Source: Hymenobacter convexus
Lineage (GTDB): Bacteria; Bacteroidota; Bacteroidia; Cytophagales; Hymenobacteraceae
Direction of reading: 5' to 3'
Length of the DNA: 64,000 bases
Assembly: GCF_030580955.1 (NCBI RefSeq)
Contig: NZ_JAUQON010000014.1
Span: 62,001 to 126,000 of the forward strand
This document shows, in pieces, positions 17,694 through 26,559 of this stretch. Made by a program: the position numbers and the translations under genes. The notes under the pieces are model-generated. The model searched no databases and had not been told where the DNA came from. It saw only the letters and a program-made list of their open reading frames with translations. Position 1 is the first letter of the stretch, and each line of letters opens with the position of its first letter.

Positions 17694-18113
17694 ATGCTTC
17701 CCTCCTCCCCTCCCGACATCATCTTATTCGACGGCGTGTGCAACCTCTGCAACGGCTTCGTGCAGTTCGTCATTCGCCACGACGCGGCGGGCCGTTTCCG
17801 TTTCGCCGCCCTGCAAAGCGAGGCCGGCCGGGCCTTGCTGGCCGCCCACGGGGTGGCGCCCGCTGCCCTCACGGCCGACCCCGACTCGGTGGTGCTGCTC
17901 AACGGCGGGCGCCTGTATTCGCACTCCGGCGCGGTGCTGCGCATTGCGCGCGGCCTGGGCGGCATCTGGCGGGTGGCGGCGCTGGCCGAAGTGCTGCCCC
18001 GCGCCTGGCGTGATGCCGTCTACCGCTTCGTGGCCCGGCACCGCTACCGCTGGTTTGGGCGCCAGGAAAGCTGCTGGCTGCCCACCCCGGAGCTAAAAGC
18101 GCGGTTTCTGTAA
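17694..18113 (+). CDS. DCC family (DUF393) thiol-disulfide oxidoreductase
   Basis: 139-residue soluble protein of the DCC family. The hallmark FDGVCNLCN is at the N-terminus with the CxxC pair C16-C19, and RFRFAALQSEAG follows, as usual in DUF393. The frame is open from 17439, but the ATG at 17694 puts the motif in its normal place. Probably a thioredoxin-fold redox protein. Its divergent neighbour is an HTTM protein, and HTTM and DCC domains are known to occur together, which suggests a shared redox task at the membrane. Confidence 0.9.
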   Translation: MLPSSPPDIILFDGVCNLCNGFVQFVIRHDAAGRFRFAALQSEAGRALLAAHGVAPAALTADPDSVVLLNGGRLYSHSGAVLRIARGLGGIWRVAALAEVLPRAWRDAVYRFVARHRYRWFGRQESCWLPTPELKARFL

Positions 18114-18137
18114 TAGGTACAGGAAAATATTCTGGCC

Positions 18138-18224
18138 GTCATGCTGAGCGCAGCCGAAGCATCTCTACCGCGCAAGTAATTAATTAGTATTGAATAGCGA
18201 TGCTTCGGCTGCGCTCAGCATGAC
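18138..18224. repeat. Family A dispersed palindrome, short class
   Basis: Arms GTCATGCTGAGCGCAGCCGA... and ...GCTGCGCTCAGCATGAC with an AAGTAATTAATTAGT core in the loop. Pairing extends outward (GGCC on both sides). It lies between convergent DCC and serine hydrolase genes. Confidence 0.92.
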
Positions 18225-18256
18225 GGCCTGGAAGCGTCGTCCTACCCGCTCTAAGG

Positions 18257-19528
18257 CTACTTCTGCGCCGCCGTGGCGCGCTGCAGCTCCGCCTCATACA
18301 CCCGGCGGCCCAGGTCGCGCAGGAAGGGGAAGCCGATGGCGTCGTACTCGTATTTATCGTCGTTCAGCACGCCGTCGGCATTCACGTAGAGCACCGCGCT
18401 GAGCAGGAATTCGACGCCGTGGGATTCATCTTGCACGTAGGCGTTGTCGATGAGAAAGCCGTAAGCCTGCCCGATTTTGTTGAACACCCGCACGCCCGGC
18501 GGCAGCGCCGCGAGCCCGGCCCCGCCCAGCAGGAATTTGGCGTATGTATCGGGGTAGTGCGCTACGTCGTAGCGCGGGTGCCGGCTCTCGCGCGGCAGCT
18601 GCGACATCGCCTCGCGCAGCAGCGCATAATCCTCGGGCGCGAGGCGCAGACGCCGGGCCGGCGGCACGGTTTCGGGAAATAGAATGGCCTGTAGCAGTCG
18701 CTGCTGGTCGGGCAGCGAAAAGGCGTTTTTCTGGCTGAAATCGAGCGGGCCGGGCACCACGTTGGCCCCTTTCACATACGCGTTGCCGATGGCTTCGCCC
18801 CGCAGGTGCAAGGCCGGCCAGGGCGCGGCGTCATAGCGGGCCGGCAGCTGGTAGAGCATCTGTGTAGCCGCCGTGTCGGCGTAGAAACGGATGGGATTGA
18901 GGTGGCGGCTGCCGGGCTCCTGGTCGCCCACCGAGAGGCGGTGCTGCAGGCGGCTGTGGTGCAGACCCAGGCGGGCCAGCTCACGGTTAAGCTCCTCGGG
19001 CCCTACGAATTCATAGAGGCGATTAAAGGCGTCATTATCGCTCACCAGCAGCGCCTTGCGGACATAATTGGCCACGGTGGGCCGGCCGCTGGCGCTGCTG
19101 GTATCGCGCCACACCCGCGTTTGGCCCGCAAAGGCCGAATCCGTCAGCATGGGCGAATCGGGGTTGAGCGGCGGAATCTGGCCGTGGAAAGCGTACTGCT
19201 TCACGCTGTTGATATCGCGCAGTTTCTGCAGGGCCAGCGCGGCGGCGGCCAGCTTCACGGTGCTGGCCGGGTAGAAGTACTCGCGGGGCCGCACCCGATA
19301 AGTGGTGGTGCGGAAATGCGGCCGCCCCGCCGCATCGCGCCGAATGCGGGTGTACTGGATTTGCAAACGGTAGTTGTCGGGGCGGGCCAGCACGCGGCCC
19401 AGGCCCGCGCTGTCGTGACGCAACACTTGCCGCAGGCCGTTCGGCCGGAATTGCGCCGCGGCGGGGGCGGCCGGGCCCAGCAGGAAACTCAGCCACAGCA
19501 GCAGCCGGATGCTCACGCGCGGCCGCAT
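18257..19528 (-). CDS. Class A beta-lactamase-like serine hydrolase
   Basis: Exported 423-residue serine hydrolase. A signal peptide ends at PAAPAAAQ. The active-site motifs are S89-T-V-K92 in FYPASTVK, S163-D-N165 in LLVSDND, and a KIG triad in FNKIGQAYGF replacing KTG. The order and spacing match the class A beta-lactamase/'beta-lactamase 2' domain, but the protein is about 130 residues longer than a true class A enzyme, so a peptidoglycan-peptide or other amidase/peptidase role is more likely. Its ATG overlaps the stop codon of the upstream epimerase gene (ATGA), so the two are translationally coupled. That pairing points to processing of cell-wall or other dipeptide-containing products. 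Confidence 0.87.
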   Translation of the reverse strand: MRPRVSIRLLLWLSFLLGPAAPAAAQFRPNGLRQVLRHDSAGLGRVLARPDNYRLQIQYTRIRRDAAGRPHFRTTTYRVRPREYFYPASTVKLAAAALALQKLRDINSVKQYAFHGQIPPLNPDSPMLTDSAFAGQTRVWRDTSSASGRPTVANYVRKALLVSDNDAFNRLYEFVGPEELNRELARLGLHHSRLQHRLSVGDQEPGSRHLNPIRFYADTAATQMLYQLPARYDAAPWPALHLRGEAIGNAYVKGANVVPGPLDFSQKNAFSLPDQQRLLQAILFPETVPPARRLRLAPEDYALLREAMSQLPRESRHPRYDVAHYPDTYAKFLLGGAGLAALPPGVRVFNKIGQAYGFLIDNAYVQDESHGVEFLLSAVLYVNADGVLNDDKYEYDAIGFPFLRDLGRRVYEAELQRATAAQK

Positions 19529-20643
19529 CAGAAATGAACCTGTTCGGCCCGGCGCAGCCAGTCCTCGTCGATGGTGGCGCCCAGGCCGGGGCCGGTGGGC
19601 ATCTCAATCAGGCCGCCCGGCCCGTAGCGGAAACCGCCCAGCACGGGGTCGTCGGTGAACATGAGCGGGGTGTCGAAATCGCAGTGGTGAATGGCCGGGT
19701 TGCTCAGGGCGAGGTGGGCGGCGGCCGTCATGCCCAGCCGCGATTCGAGGAAGCCGCCCACTTGCAGCGTGAGGCCGGCGGCTTCGCCCAGCTTCGCAAT
19801 CTTCTGGGCCCGGTGGAAGCCGGAAGACTTGCCCAGCTTGATGTTCAGCATCTGGCAGGCCTGCAGCTGGATGAGCCGGGCGGCGTCGTACTCGTCGCCG
19901 CAACTTTCGTCGGCCATGATGGGGATGGGCGAGGCGGCCGACACCCGGCTCAGCTCCATGAAATGCTGGCGCAGAATGGGTTCCTCGCAGTGCTCGATGT
20001 TGAACTCGGCCAGCGCCTGGAGCACGGCAATGGCGTGGTCGGCCGTGTGCCAGCCCTGGTTGGCATCGATGCGCAACGGGTGTGCCATGCCAATGCCGGC
20101 CCGAATGGCGCGAATGCGCGCCACGTCATCGTCCAGGGTCCCGCCCAGCTTCACCTTGATGGCTGGGAAGCCTTCCTCTTGGAAGCGCACGGCGTCGGCC
20201 TGCATTTTGGCGGGCGGGCCGAGGCTCACGGTCATGTCGGTGGTGAGGATTTTATCGTTTTTGCCGCCCAGGAATTCGTAGAGCGGCAGGCCGGCGTGCT
20301 GGGCCGCGAGGTCGTGCAGGGCAATATCGAAGGCGCTTTTGATGCTGCTGTTGCCGTAGATGATGCGGTCCAGCTCGGCCAGGTTGCCGGCCAGGTCCAG
20401 CGCGTCGCGCCCTTGCAGGGCCGGCGCAAAGTACTGGCCCACAATGAAGCAGGTATCGACGCTCTCGCCGTTGATGGTGAGAAAGGGGCTGCACTCGCCG
20501 TAGCCCACCAGGCCGCCCGCGGTGCGAATGACGACCACAATGTTTTCGACCGCCGTAAGCGGGCCGAGCGAAATGATGAAGGGCTCTTTCAGCGGTACGA
20601 GCAGCTTGTAGATACCGATGGTTTGGATGACGGTGCCGGGCAT
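19528..20643 (-). CDS. Enolase-superfamily dipeptide epimerase / muconate cycloisomerase-like
   Basis: 371-residue enzyme of the mandelate racemase/muconate lactonizing group. The N-terminal capping domain is about 5-125. The barrel shows K163-x-K165 (IKVKLG), metal ligands D193 (RIDANQGW), E220 (CEEPIL) and D245 (MADES), and K269 (NIKLGK). The two opposing lysines fit epimerisation of L-Ala-D/L-Glu or another dipeptide, or cycloisomerisation; the close coupling with an exported class A-like serine hydrolase favours the dipeptide epimerase option. First gene of a two-gene operon; the end overlaps the next ATG. Exact substrate is inferred. Confidence 0.87.
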   Translation of the reverse strand: MPGTVIQTIGIYKLLVPLKEPFIISLGPLTAVENIVVVIRTAGGLVGYGECSPFLTINGESVDTCFIVGQYFAPALQGRDALDLAGNLAELDRIIYGNSSIKSAFDIALHDLAAQHAGLPLYEFLGGKNDKILTTDMTVSLGPPAKMQADAVRFQEEGFPAIKVKLGGTLDDDVARIRAIRAGIGMAHPLRIDANQGWHTADHAIAVLQALAEFNIEHCEEPILRQHFMELSRVSAASPIPIMADESCGDEYDAARLIQLQACQMLNIKLGKSSGFHRAQKIAKLGEAAGLTLQVGGFLESRLGMTAAAHLALSNPAIHHCDFDTPLMFTDDPVLGGFRYGPGGLIEMPTGPGLGATIDEDWLRRAEQVHF

Positions 20644-20788
20644 GGATGGGTGGGAAGGCTAAGCCGCAAATGACGCACAAGCGCGGCACTTCACCAATCC
20701 ATCGGGGCGAATGGCGCTTTCCTTTTATAAGGCTGCGGGGCGGGTTCCGTCCAAACGGATACTCTTTCAATCCTAACCTATTAGTATG

Positions 20789-20796
20789 TAGGTTTG
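20789..20796 (+). promoter_or_regulatory. Candidate promoter of the TPR histidine kinase
   Basis: TAGGTTTG fits the Bacteroidota -7 consensus TAnnTTTG exactly. TTTC at 20765-20768 gives a -33-like box with 20 bases between them. The ATG is 24 bases downstream. Confidence 0.45.
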
Positions 20797-20820
20797 TCAA
20801 TTGTCTGCTTACTGCTCTTT

Positions 20821-23112
20821 ATGGCCACTCGTCTACTGCGCTTCGCTCCACTTTTCTGCCTGCTGGTGCTGCTGGGCCACGGGCCGCTGGCCGCCCAAAC
20901 CCCGATGGCGGCCTCGTTCCGGTACTGGGACGCCCCGCCCGATTCGCTACGCAAAGTGCTGGCCGGGCAGCACTCCGACACGGCCCGCCTGCGTACCCTG
21001 CTGCACCTCGTCGACCTGACGTTTGAGGATGGCACGAACGGCGCCGAGGTGCAGGAGCTGGCCGCCTTAACGGCCCGGCTGAAACGCCCCGAGCGCACGG
21101 CCTATGCCCATGTGCTGGCCGGGGTCCGGCTAGCCGCCGCGCAGCCCGCCGCCGCGCTCGACACCCTGAAAGTGGCGTTGGCCGCGTTCGATTCCCTCGG
21201 CCGGTCCGTGCCCCAGCTGGTGGTCAACCTGCGCCAGTACTACAACCGCCTGAACCAGCCGGAGGCCCGGCGGGCCTTCTACGAGGCGCGGCTGGCTTAC
21301 TACCTGAAGCGGGGCGATTTGCACAGCGCCGCCGCCTGCTACCACGGGCTGGGCGGCTACTACGTTTCGCGCGGCGACTACAACCAGGCGGTGAGCAATT
21401 ACCTGCGCTCCGCCGATGGGTTTCGGCGCTTCAGCACCGGGTGGTACTTCAATGAGCTGCAGGTGGTGGGCGCCAACTATGCCCTGTGGGGCAACTTCTC
21501 AAAGTCCCTGCAATACCTGCGGCTGGCCTTGCGGGTGCCGCACCGCAACCAATCCACCTCCTTTATCTACCGGAGCATTGCCGCCATTTCCCTGCACGAC
21601 AAAAACTACCCGGCGGCCTGGCGCTACGCCGACAGCGCCCTGGTGGCCCAGAAATCGAACCCCATCGAAGTACTGTCGGACCGTGCCTACGGGCTGCTGC
21701 TGAAAAGCACGATACTGCTGGCCCAACACCGGACGGACGAAGCAGGCCCGCTGTTGGAGCAGGCACAGCAGATAGCCGATTCCCTGCAGATGCCGCTGAA
21801 CAGCCCGCAGGGGGCCTTTGAGCTGGATGCTACCTGGGCCCGCTACTACGCCGCCCTGGGCCAGCCGGCCCGGGCCGCACAGCGCTGGAAAGCAGCCCTG
21901 CGCCAGTCCCTCATCAGCCAGAGCCGGCCCCTGCGCCTGGCCTACCTGCGCGAGCTGGCCCGCTGCTACCGGCAGCAGGGGCAGGCCGGGCCGGCGGCCG
22001 ACTTCGCTCTGGCCGCCGTGGCCCTGGCCGATACCCTGGAAACCAACCAGGGCAACTTCCACGTGGCCCAGTACGAAGCCGAGCAGGCCGACCGCGCCCA
22101 AACGGCCCGCATTGCCGGCCTGCGCCAAACCCAGCTGCGCGACGAAGCCCGGGCCCGGCAGCAACGCCTCGTGTCGTGGGTGTTGCTGGGTGGGGTGGCG
22201 GGGCTGCTGGGCCTGGCCGCCGTGCTCTACTTCGCCTTCCGCCGCTCCGAGCGCCTGGGCCAGCTGGTGAGCCGCCAGAAACAGGACCTGCAAATCCAGC
22301 GCGACCAGCTCAACAACTCGCTCACGGAGCTGCGCACTACGCAGGCCCAGCTCATTCAGCGCGAGAAGATGGCCAGCCTGGGCGAGCTCACGGCCGGCAT
22401 TGCCCACGAGATTCAAAACCCGCTCAACTTCGTGAACAACTTTGCCGATGTGAGCGCCGAGTTGGTGGCCGAGCTGCAGGAAGCCCAGGCCGTGGGCGAC
22501 ACCGTGGAAGTGGAAGCCCTGGCCGGCGACGTGGCCCAGAACCTGACCAAAATCTGCCACCACGGCCGCCGGGCCGCCGCCATCGTGCGCGGCATGCTGG
22601 ACCACTCGCGCACCAGCGCCGGCGAGCGCGCCCCCGCCGACCTCAACCGCCTCGCCGACGAGTACCTGCGGCTGGCCTACCAGGGCCTGCGCGCCGCCGA
22701 CAAATCCTTCAACGCCACCCTCGAAACCGACCTCGCCCCCGCCCTGCCGCGGGTGCCCGTGGTGGCCACCGACCTGGGCCGGGTACTGCTCAACCTGTTC
22801 GGCAACGCTTTCTACGCCGTGCGCCAGCGCCAGCAGGCCGGTGAGGCCGGCTACGCGCCCACCGTGCGCGTGCGCACCCGGCAAGTGGGCAGCCAGCTCG
22901 AAATCCGGGTGCAGGACAACGGCACGGGCATGCCTGCCGATGTGCTGGCCAAGATTTTCCAGCCCTTCTTCACTACCAAGCCCACCGGCCAGGGCACGGG
23001 CCTGGGCCTCTCGCTGAGCTACGACATCGTGACTCAGGGCCACGGCGGCACCCTCACCGCAGAAAGCCAGCCCGGGCAGGGCAGCGAGTTCGTCATCTCG
23101 CTGCCGCTTTAG
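20821..23112 (+). CDS. TPR-containing sensor histidine kinase
   Basis: 763-residue membrane sensor kinase. The ATG at 20821 starts a signal peptide (RLLRFAPLFCLLVLLGHGPLAA). The extracytoplasmic part (about 30-440) is alpha-helical, with tetratricopeptide-like pairs such as AACYHGLGGYYVSRGDYNQA and ANYALWGNFSKSLQYLRLAL. One membrane helix lies at about 450-472. The cytoplasmic part has a coiled coil, a dimerisation/phosphoacceptor helix with H529 in AGIAHEIQNPLNFVNN, and an ATPase domain with N-box GNAFYAV, DNGTGMP and GTGLGLSLSYD. It matches the common Bacteroidota two-component kinase with a TPR sensor. No response regulator is adjacent, so it is an orphan. Confidence 0.92.
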   Translation: MATRLLRFAPLFCLLVLLGHGPLAAQTPMAASFRYWDAPPDSLRKVLAGQHSDTARLRTLLHLVDLTFEDGTNGAEVQELAALTARLKRPERTAYAHVLAGVRLAAAQPAAALDTLKVALAAFDSLGRSVPQLVVNLRQYYNRLNQPEARRAFYEARLAYYLKRGDLHSAAACYHGLGGYYVSRGDYNQAVSNYLRSADGFRRFSTGWYFNELQVVGANYALWGNFSKSLQYLRLALRVPHRNQSTSFIYRSIAAISLHDKNYPAAWRYADSALVAQKSNPIEVLSDRAYGLLLKSTILLAQHRTDEAGPLLEQAQQIADSLQMPLNSPQGAFELDATWARYYAALGQPARAAQRWKAALRQSLISQSRPLRLAYLRELARCYRQQGQAGPAADFALAAVALADTLETNQGNFHVAQYEAEQADRAQTARIAGLRQTQLRDEARARQQRLVSWVLLGGVAGLLGLAAVLYFAFRRSERLGQLVSRQKQDLQIQRDQLNNSLTELRTTQAQLIQREKMASLGELTAGIAHEIQNPLNFVNNFADVSAELVAELQEAQAVGDTVEVEALAGDVAQNLTKICHHGRRAAAIVRGMLDHSRTSAGERAPADLNRLADEYLRLAYQGLRAADKSFNATLETDLAPALPRVPVVATDLGRVLLNLFGNAFYAVRQRQQAGEAGYAPTVRVRTRQVGSQLEIRVQDNGTGMPADVLAKIFQPFFTTKPTGQGTGLGLSLSYDIVTQGHGGTLTAESQPGQGSEFVISLPL

Positions 23113-23196
23113 CAACGGGTCGATTTATTGGGCAACAGCCTTTAACCCTTGAAGTGAAGCCGGGCGAAGATGTGGAAATAAACGAAACCCGTTGTT

Positions 23197-23658
23197 TTAA
23201 GGATGCTGAAAGTACACTGCCTCGTCGGATAGCCCATGCGCAATGGTTTCGAGCAACGACCAGGCCTCGGCTACATAGTCGAGATTCTGGAAGGCAACGT
23301 GGCTGAATGCTGAGTAGTAAAGCGGGCTTATAAAGGACGAAAGGGGCCGGCTGACCACGCCCGACAACAACGCGGCGTGCCCCATCACCGTCACCTGAAA
23401 CGTAGCGGCGCACCTGCAGCCATGCAGCGGCTGGGGCTCGGTCGTTAGCTGCAGCGTGGTTTGGTCGCGGGAGCTTATCAGGTAGCCCTGTTGCAGCAAC
23501 ACCCGGGCCACCCGCTCCAGCAGCACGGCGCCGCTGTCAGGCATGGCCACGGCGATAACGTTGACGCCCTCCTCGTGCGCTGGGACCTTGTGCGCGGCAA
23601 GGTGCTGGGCCCGCGCGGGTAGGTACAGGAGCAGCAAAACTACCAAAAGCCTTTTCAT
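23197..23658 (-). CDS. Hypothetical secreted protein
   Basis: 153-residue protein with a signal peptide (MKRLLVVLLLLYLPARAQ). The mature part has no family I recognise. It reads like a small alpha/beta domain: a helix (AVLLERVARVLLQQGYLI) followed by strands (TTLQLTTEP, ATFQVTVMGHAALLSG), similar in layout to small periplasmic domains that pair with lipoproteins. One CRC pair is present (GCRCAA). Stands alone between the histidine kinase and the OMP gene; no promoter box was evident. Confidence 0.65.
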   Translation of the reverse strand: MKRLLVVLLLLYLPARAQHLAAHKVPAHEEGVNVIAVAMPDSGAVLLERVARVLLQQGYLISSRDQTTLQLTTEPQPLHGCRCAATFQVTVMGHAALLSGVVSRPLSSFISPLYYSAFSHVAFQNLDYVAEAWSLLETIAHGLSDEAVYFQHP

Positions 23659-23835
23659 TGCAGCGTCTATTGGTAATCACGCGCCACCCAAGGCGTGTAG
23701 CTTTCAAGGCTCTATTCGTTCTTGCCGCCCGGCTTTATTCATTTACCTTGAATGAATACTGGACATGAGGCGTAACGTTTGGCCGCAAACACTATTGCCG
23801 TAGAGGCAAAAATTTTGCGGGTTACCGGCCCATCC

Positions 23836-23856
23836 AGCGCGAAAAACCGCGCTACA
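23836..23856 (-). repeat. Solitary family B-like hairpin
   Basis: On the minus strand this reads TGTAGCGCGG TTTTT CGCGCT, sharing the TGTAGCGC start of the family B palindrome. It overlaps the stop codon of the gene that ends at 23852. A partner arm is not seen. Confidence 0.4.
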
Positions 23857-24583
23857 AGTAGCTGGTGCGCCCGGGCCGACTGCCGAAGCGGTAGCGGAAG
23901 CTGGCCCCGGCCATGGGCACCAGCGCCGCTTCATACGGCGCGGCGCCGCTGCTGTAGCAGCGCTGGTTGAGGGCGGCTTCTACCACGATTTCGGCGCCTG
24001 GCCCTACGGCCACTGCCCCGGCCACCCCCGCCGTGGCGTAGAGGCTGGTGGTGCGCTGGCGGCTGGCGGTTTCGAGCAAGGGCTGGCCGGGCAGCGCGGT
24101 GGCTTCCTGCGTATCGAACTGCTGCCATTGGGGCGTGGCGCCGGCAAAGGCTTCGAGCCGCCACTGCGGGGCCAGCTGCCAGCCCGGGCTGAAGCGCACC
24201 AGCACCGGCACGGCCCCAAACCGCCCGCTGAAGCGGCCCGTGCCCGTGGGCATGCCCGGGCCGCCGGGGCCCGTCACGCCGGGAATAATATCGTACGAAT
24301 GCCCAAACCCGCCCAGGTTGAGGCCCACCTGCGCGGCCCACCGGTCGTTGAAGCGCACGCCCGCGAAAGCGGCCAGCAGGTCCCAGTCCATGGTTTGGTC
24401 GCGCGCGGCCAGTTCGCGCCAATAAACCGGCATGGCGGCCTGCAGGCCCACGTATACATGCGGCCGGCTGCTGCGGGTGGCCTGGTAGCGGGTGAACTCC
24501 TGGTCGGGCGCGGCCGGCTTGGTTTGGGCAAAGGCGGCGCCGGGCAAGGCCAGGGCCAGCAACAGGGAGTAGCGTTGACGCAT
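23852..24583 (-). CDS. Possible outer-membrane beta-barrel protein
   Basis: 243-residue exported protein. Signal peptide MRQRYSLLLALALPGAAFAQ. The mature part has alternating hydrophobic strands with Gly and aromatic ends (HVYVGLQAAMPVYW, AAFAGVRFNDRWAAQVGLNLGG, GAVPVLVRFSPGWQL, WRLEAFAGATPQW, LYATAGVAGAVAVG, MAGASFRYRFG), as in 8-stranded outer-membrane proteins. No named family recognised. The last codons run into a family B-like hairpin. Function unknown. Confidence 0.7.
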   Translation of the reverse strand: MRQRYSLLLALALPGAAFAQTKPAAPDQEFTRYQATRSSRPHVYVGLQAAMPVYWRELAARDQTMDWDLLAAFAGVRFNDRWAAQVGLNLGGFGHSYDIIPGVTGPGGPGMPTGTGRFSGRFGAVPVLVRFSPGWQLAPQWRLEAFAGATPQWQQFDTQEATALPGQPLLETASRQRTTSLYATAGVAGAVAVGPGAEIVVEAALNQRCYSSGAAPYEAALVPMAGASFRYRFGSRPGRTSYL

Positions 24584-24958
24584 AATGAGGCTGAAAAAGA
24601 ATAGTTTGGTGCTTAAATATAAGAACTTACAGGCAATTTAGGAGGCGTTATCCTTCCGAAAAAGTACAACCCTGGGCCACACTTGGGCCAAGTGAGAAAC
24701 GGAGGAAAATGACCACAAAACGTCATGCTGAGCGCAGCCGAAGCATCTCTACTGCAGTAGTAAATGAATTACTTGTGCGGTAGAGATGCTTCGGCTGCGC
24801 TCAGCATGACTCGGAAAACGATTTTCTCAACTGGCTTTTACACCCGTGCCCTCTAGCAGCGGACGCGGCTCAGGCAAAGTGCGCGCTGCATCCCATATTT
24901 GCCGAACGCCTGCCGGGCCAACTCATTCTGCTCCAGCTCACTTTAATCCCACCCGTCG
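24584..24958. other. 375-base divergent intergenic region
   Basis: Lies between the divergent OMP and DUF1624 genes. It holds an AT-rich stretch at about 24600-24650 that probably contains the OMP promoter, then the family A palindrome at 24722-24810, then the DUF1624 leader. No small gene is convincing. Confidence 0.6.
24722..24810. repeat. Family A dispersed palindrome, short class
   Basis: Arms GTCATGCTGAGCGCAGCCGA... and ...GGCTGCGCTCAGCATGAC. Loop contains AGTAGTAAATGAATTACT. It lies between divergent genes, away from either start codon. Confidence 0.92.
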
Positions 24959-26149
24959 ATGTCTTCCAATGCTACCCTTGCGGCGCCGGCCGTGCTGCCC
25001 CGCGCCGCCACGCCCCGCGTGCAGGCCCTCGACGTGGTGCGGGGCCTGGTGATGGTCATCATGGCCCTCGACCACACCCGCGATTTCTGGAGCCCCTTCC
25101 CGGTGCGTCCCGAAGACGTGGCCCACGCCCCGGCGCTGCTGTTTCTCACGCGCTGGGTCACGCACTTCTGCGCGCCCACGTTTGTGTTTTTGTCGGGCTG
25201 CAGCGTGTATTTGTATGAGCAGAAGCGACAGGATGGGGCGGCCGTGAGTTGGTTTCTGCTCACGCGGGGGCTGTGGCTCATTTTCCTGGAAGTAGTCCTG
25301 CTCACCTTCGTCATCAGTTGGAGCCACGACCTGCTGTTGCTGCTCGTGATTTATGTTATCGGGGCGGGCCTGGTGCTGCTGGCGGGGCTACGCTGGCTGC
25401 CACGCTGGGCGCTGGCGGCGCTGGCGGCGGCCATCGTGTTCGGCCACAACCTGGTGCCCAACATCGCGCCCGTGACGCCGGCCAACGCCGGGTGGGCGCT
25501 GCTCTGCAACGGGCCGTTTGTGCTGCCGTTGCTGGGCAAGCCGGCGCTGGTGGGCTATTCGCTGGGGCCGTGGCTGGGGGTGCTGCTGGCCGGCTACGTG
25601 CTGGGGCCGTGGTTTAGGCTGCCGCTGCCGGCGCGCAACCGGCGCCTGCGCTGGGCCGGGGCCGGTCTGCTGGTGCTTTTCCTGGTGCTGCGGGCCACCA
25701 ACTGGTACGGCGACCCGCAGCCCTGGAGCGCGCAGCCGCAGGGCCCGCTGCACACGGCGCTCTCGTTTCTAAACGTCACAAAGTCGCCGCCGTCGCTGCT
25801 CTTCGTCAGCCTCACGCTGGGCGTGTCGCTGCTGCTGCTCAGCTGGGCCGAAACGGCCACCGGCGGGCTGGCGCGGATACTGCGCACGTTTGGGCAGGTG
25901 CCGTTTTTCTACTACATCGGGCACTTTTCGCTCCTCAGCCTCACGGCCTGGGCGTGGACAACGGTGGCTTTTGGCAAAGCCATCAACCTGGCCTTTGCCG
26001 ACGTGAAGGACTGGCCCGCCGGCTACGTGCCCAGCCTGGCCCGGGCCTACCTGGTGTGGGCCACAGTGGTGGTGCTGATGTACTGGCCGTGCCGCTGGTA
26101 CCAGCGCTTCAAGCAAACCCACACGTACTGGTGGCTGGCGTATTTGTAA
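24959..26149 (+). CDS. DUF1624/HGSNAT-like polytopic membrane protein
   Basis: 396-residue membrane protein with about ten hydrophobic segments. The N-terminal motif RVQALDVVRGLVMVIMALDH with TRDFW after it, and FLTRWVTHFCAPTFVFLSG, are typical of the DUF1624/heparan-alpha-glucosaminide N-acetyltransferase-related group; the conserved Asp-His pair is presumed catalytic or acyl-binding. Such proteins probably transfer acyl groups across the membrane, but no substrate is known for the bacterial members. Stands alone. Start at the ATG 24959 fits the family's short cytoplasmic leader. Confidence 0.85.
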   Translation: MSSNATLAAPAVLPRAATPRVQALDVVRGLVMVIMALDHTRDFWSPFPVRPEDVAHAPALLFLTRWVTHFCAPTFVFLSGCSVYLYEQKRQDGAAVSWFLLTRGLWLIFLEVVLLTFVISWSHDLLLLLVIYVIGAGLVLLAGLRWLPRWALAALAAAIVFGHNLVPNIAPVTPANAGWALLCNGPFVLPLLGKPALVGYSLGPWLGVLLAGYVLGPWFRLPLPARNRRLRWAGAGLLVLFLVLRATNWYGDPQPWSAQPQGPLHTALSFLNVTKSPPSLLFVSLTLGVSLLLLSWAETATGGLARILRTFGQVPFFYYIGHFSLLSLTAWAWTTVAFGKAINLAFADVKDWPAGYVPSLARAYLVWATVVVLMYWPCRWYQRFKQTHTYWWLAYL

Positions 26150-26172
26150 GCGAGGCGGCGGATACCCGGAAT

Positions 26173-26559
26173 TCAGCGGGTTCGATGGCCGTTTTTTAGC
26201 ACAGTGAAGGAGGTATAGCAAAATATTCTTGCCGGGTCAGGTCGACCTCTCGTCAGGTATCGCGCGGTCATGAATCTCGCCGGAACTCCTTTCCCCAGCT
26301 TGAAATATCCCTTTACACGAAGCTGAAGTGGAATATTATTCCCGTCCCACAAGTCATCAGCTTCTGCAAGAGTCGCCTTGTTTCTTTCCAGATAGATGTA
26401 TTCCGGGTATTTCACGAATGACTTCGTATTAATAACCCATTGGGTACACGTACATCCAACGGCGCCATAAGACACAACAAGCGTCGATGCAGGCTCTTTT
26501 TTGGTGGCCCCGAAAAAGGCGGCGCTCCACAAGCCGGCCAGGACAGTAATTGCGTTCAT
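26173..26559 (-). CDS. Hypothetical protein, AT-richer
   Basis: 128-residue protein of unknown function, start taken at ATG 26559 (MNAITVLAGLWSAAFFG), which gives a hydrophobic N-terminus that may be a signal peptide. The middle has two Cys in GAVGCTCTQWV. Sequence such as YPEYIYLERNKATLAEADDLWDGN (in two halves) and LRVKGYFKLGKGVPARF suggests a small beta-rich secreted domain. Base composition is clearly less GC-rich than its neighbours, so recent acquisition is possible. Its 3' end is 24 bases from the convergent DUF1624 gene. Confidence 0.65.
   Translation of the reverse strand: MNAITVLAGLWSAAFFGATKKEPASTLVVSYGAVGCTCTQWVINTKSFVKYPEYIYLERNKATLAEADDLWDGNNIPLQLRVKGYFKLGKGVPARFMTARYLTRGRPDPARIFCYTSFTVLKNGHRTR

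Noticed and set aside
16415..18013. 532-codon plus-strand open frame across HTTM and into DCC
   Set aside because: Gln/His/Pro-rich antisense of the HTTM gene; its end overlaps the true DCC gene in another frame.
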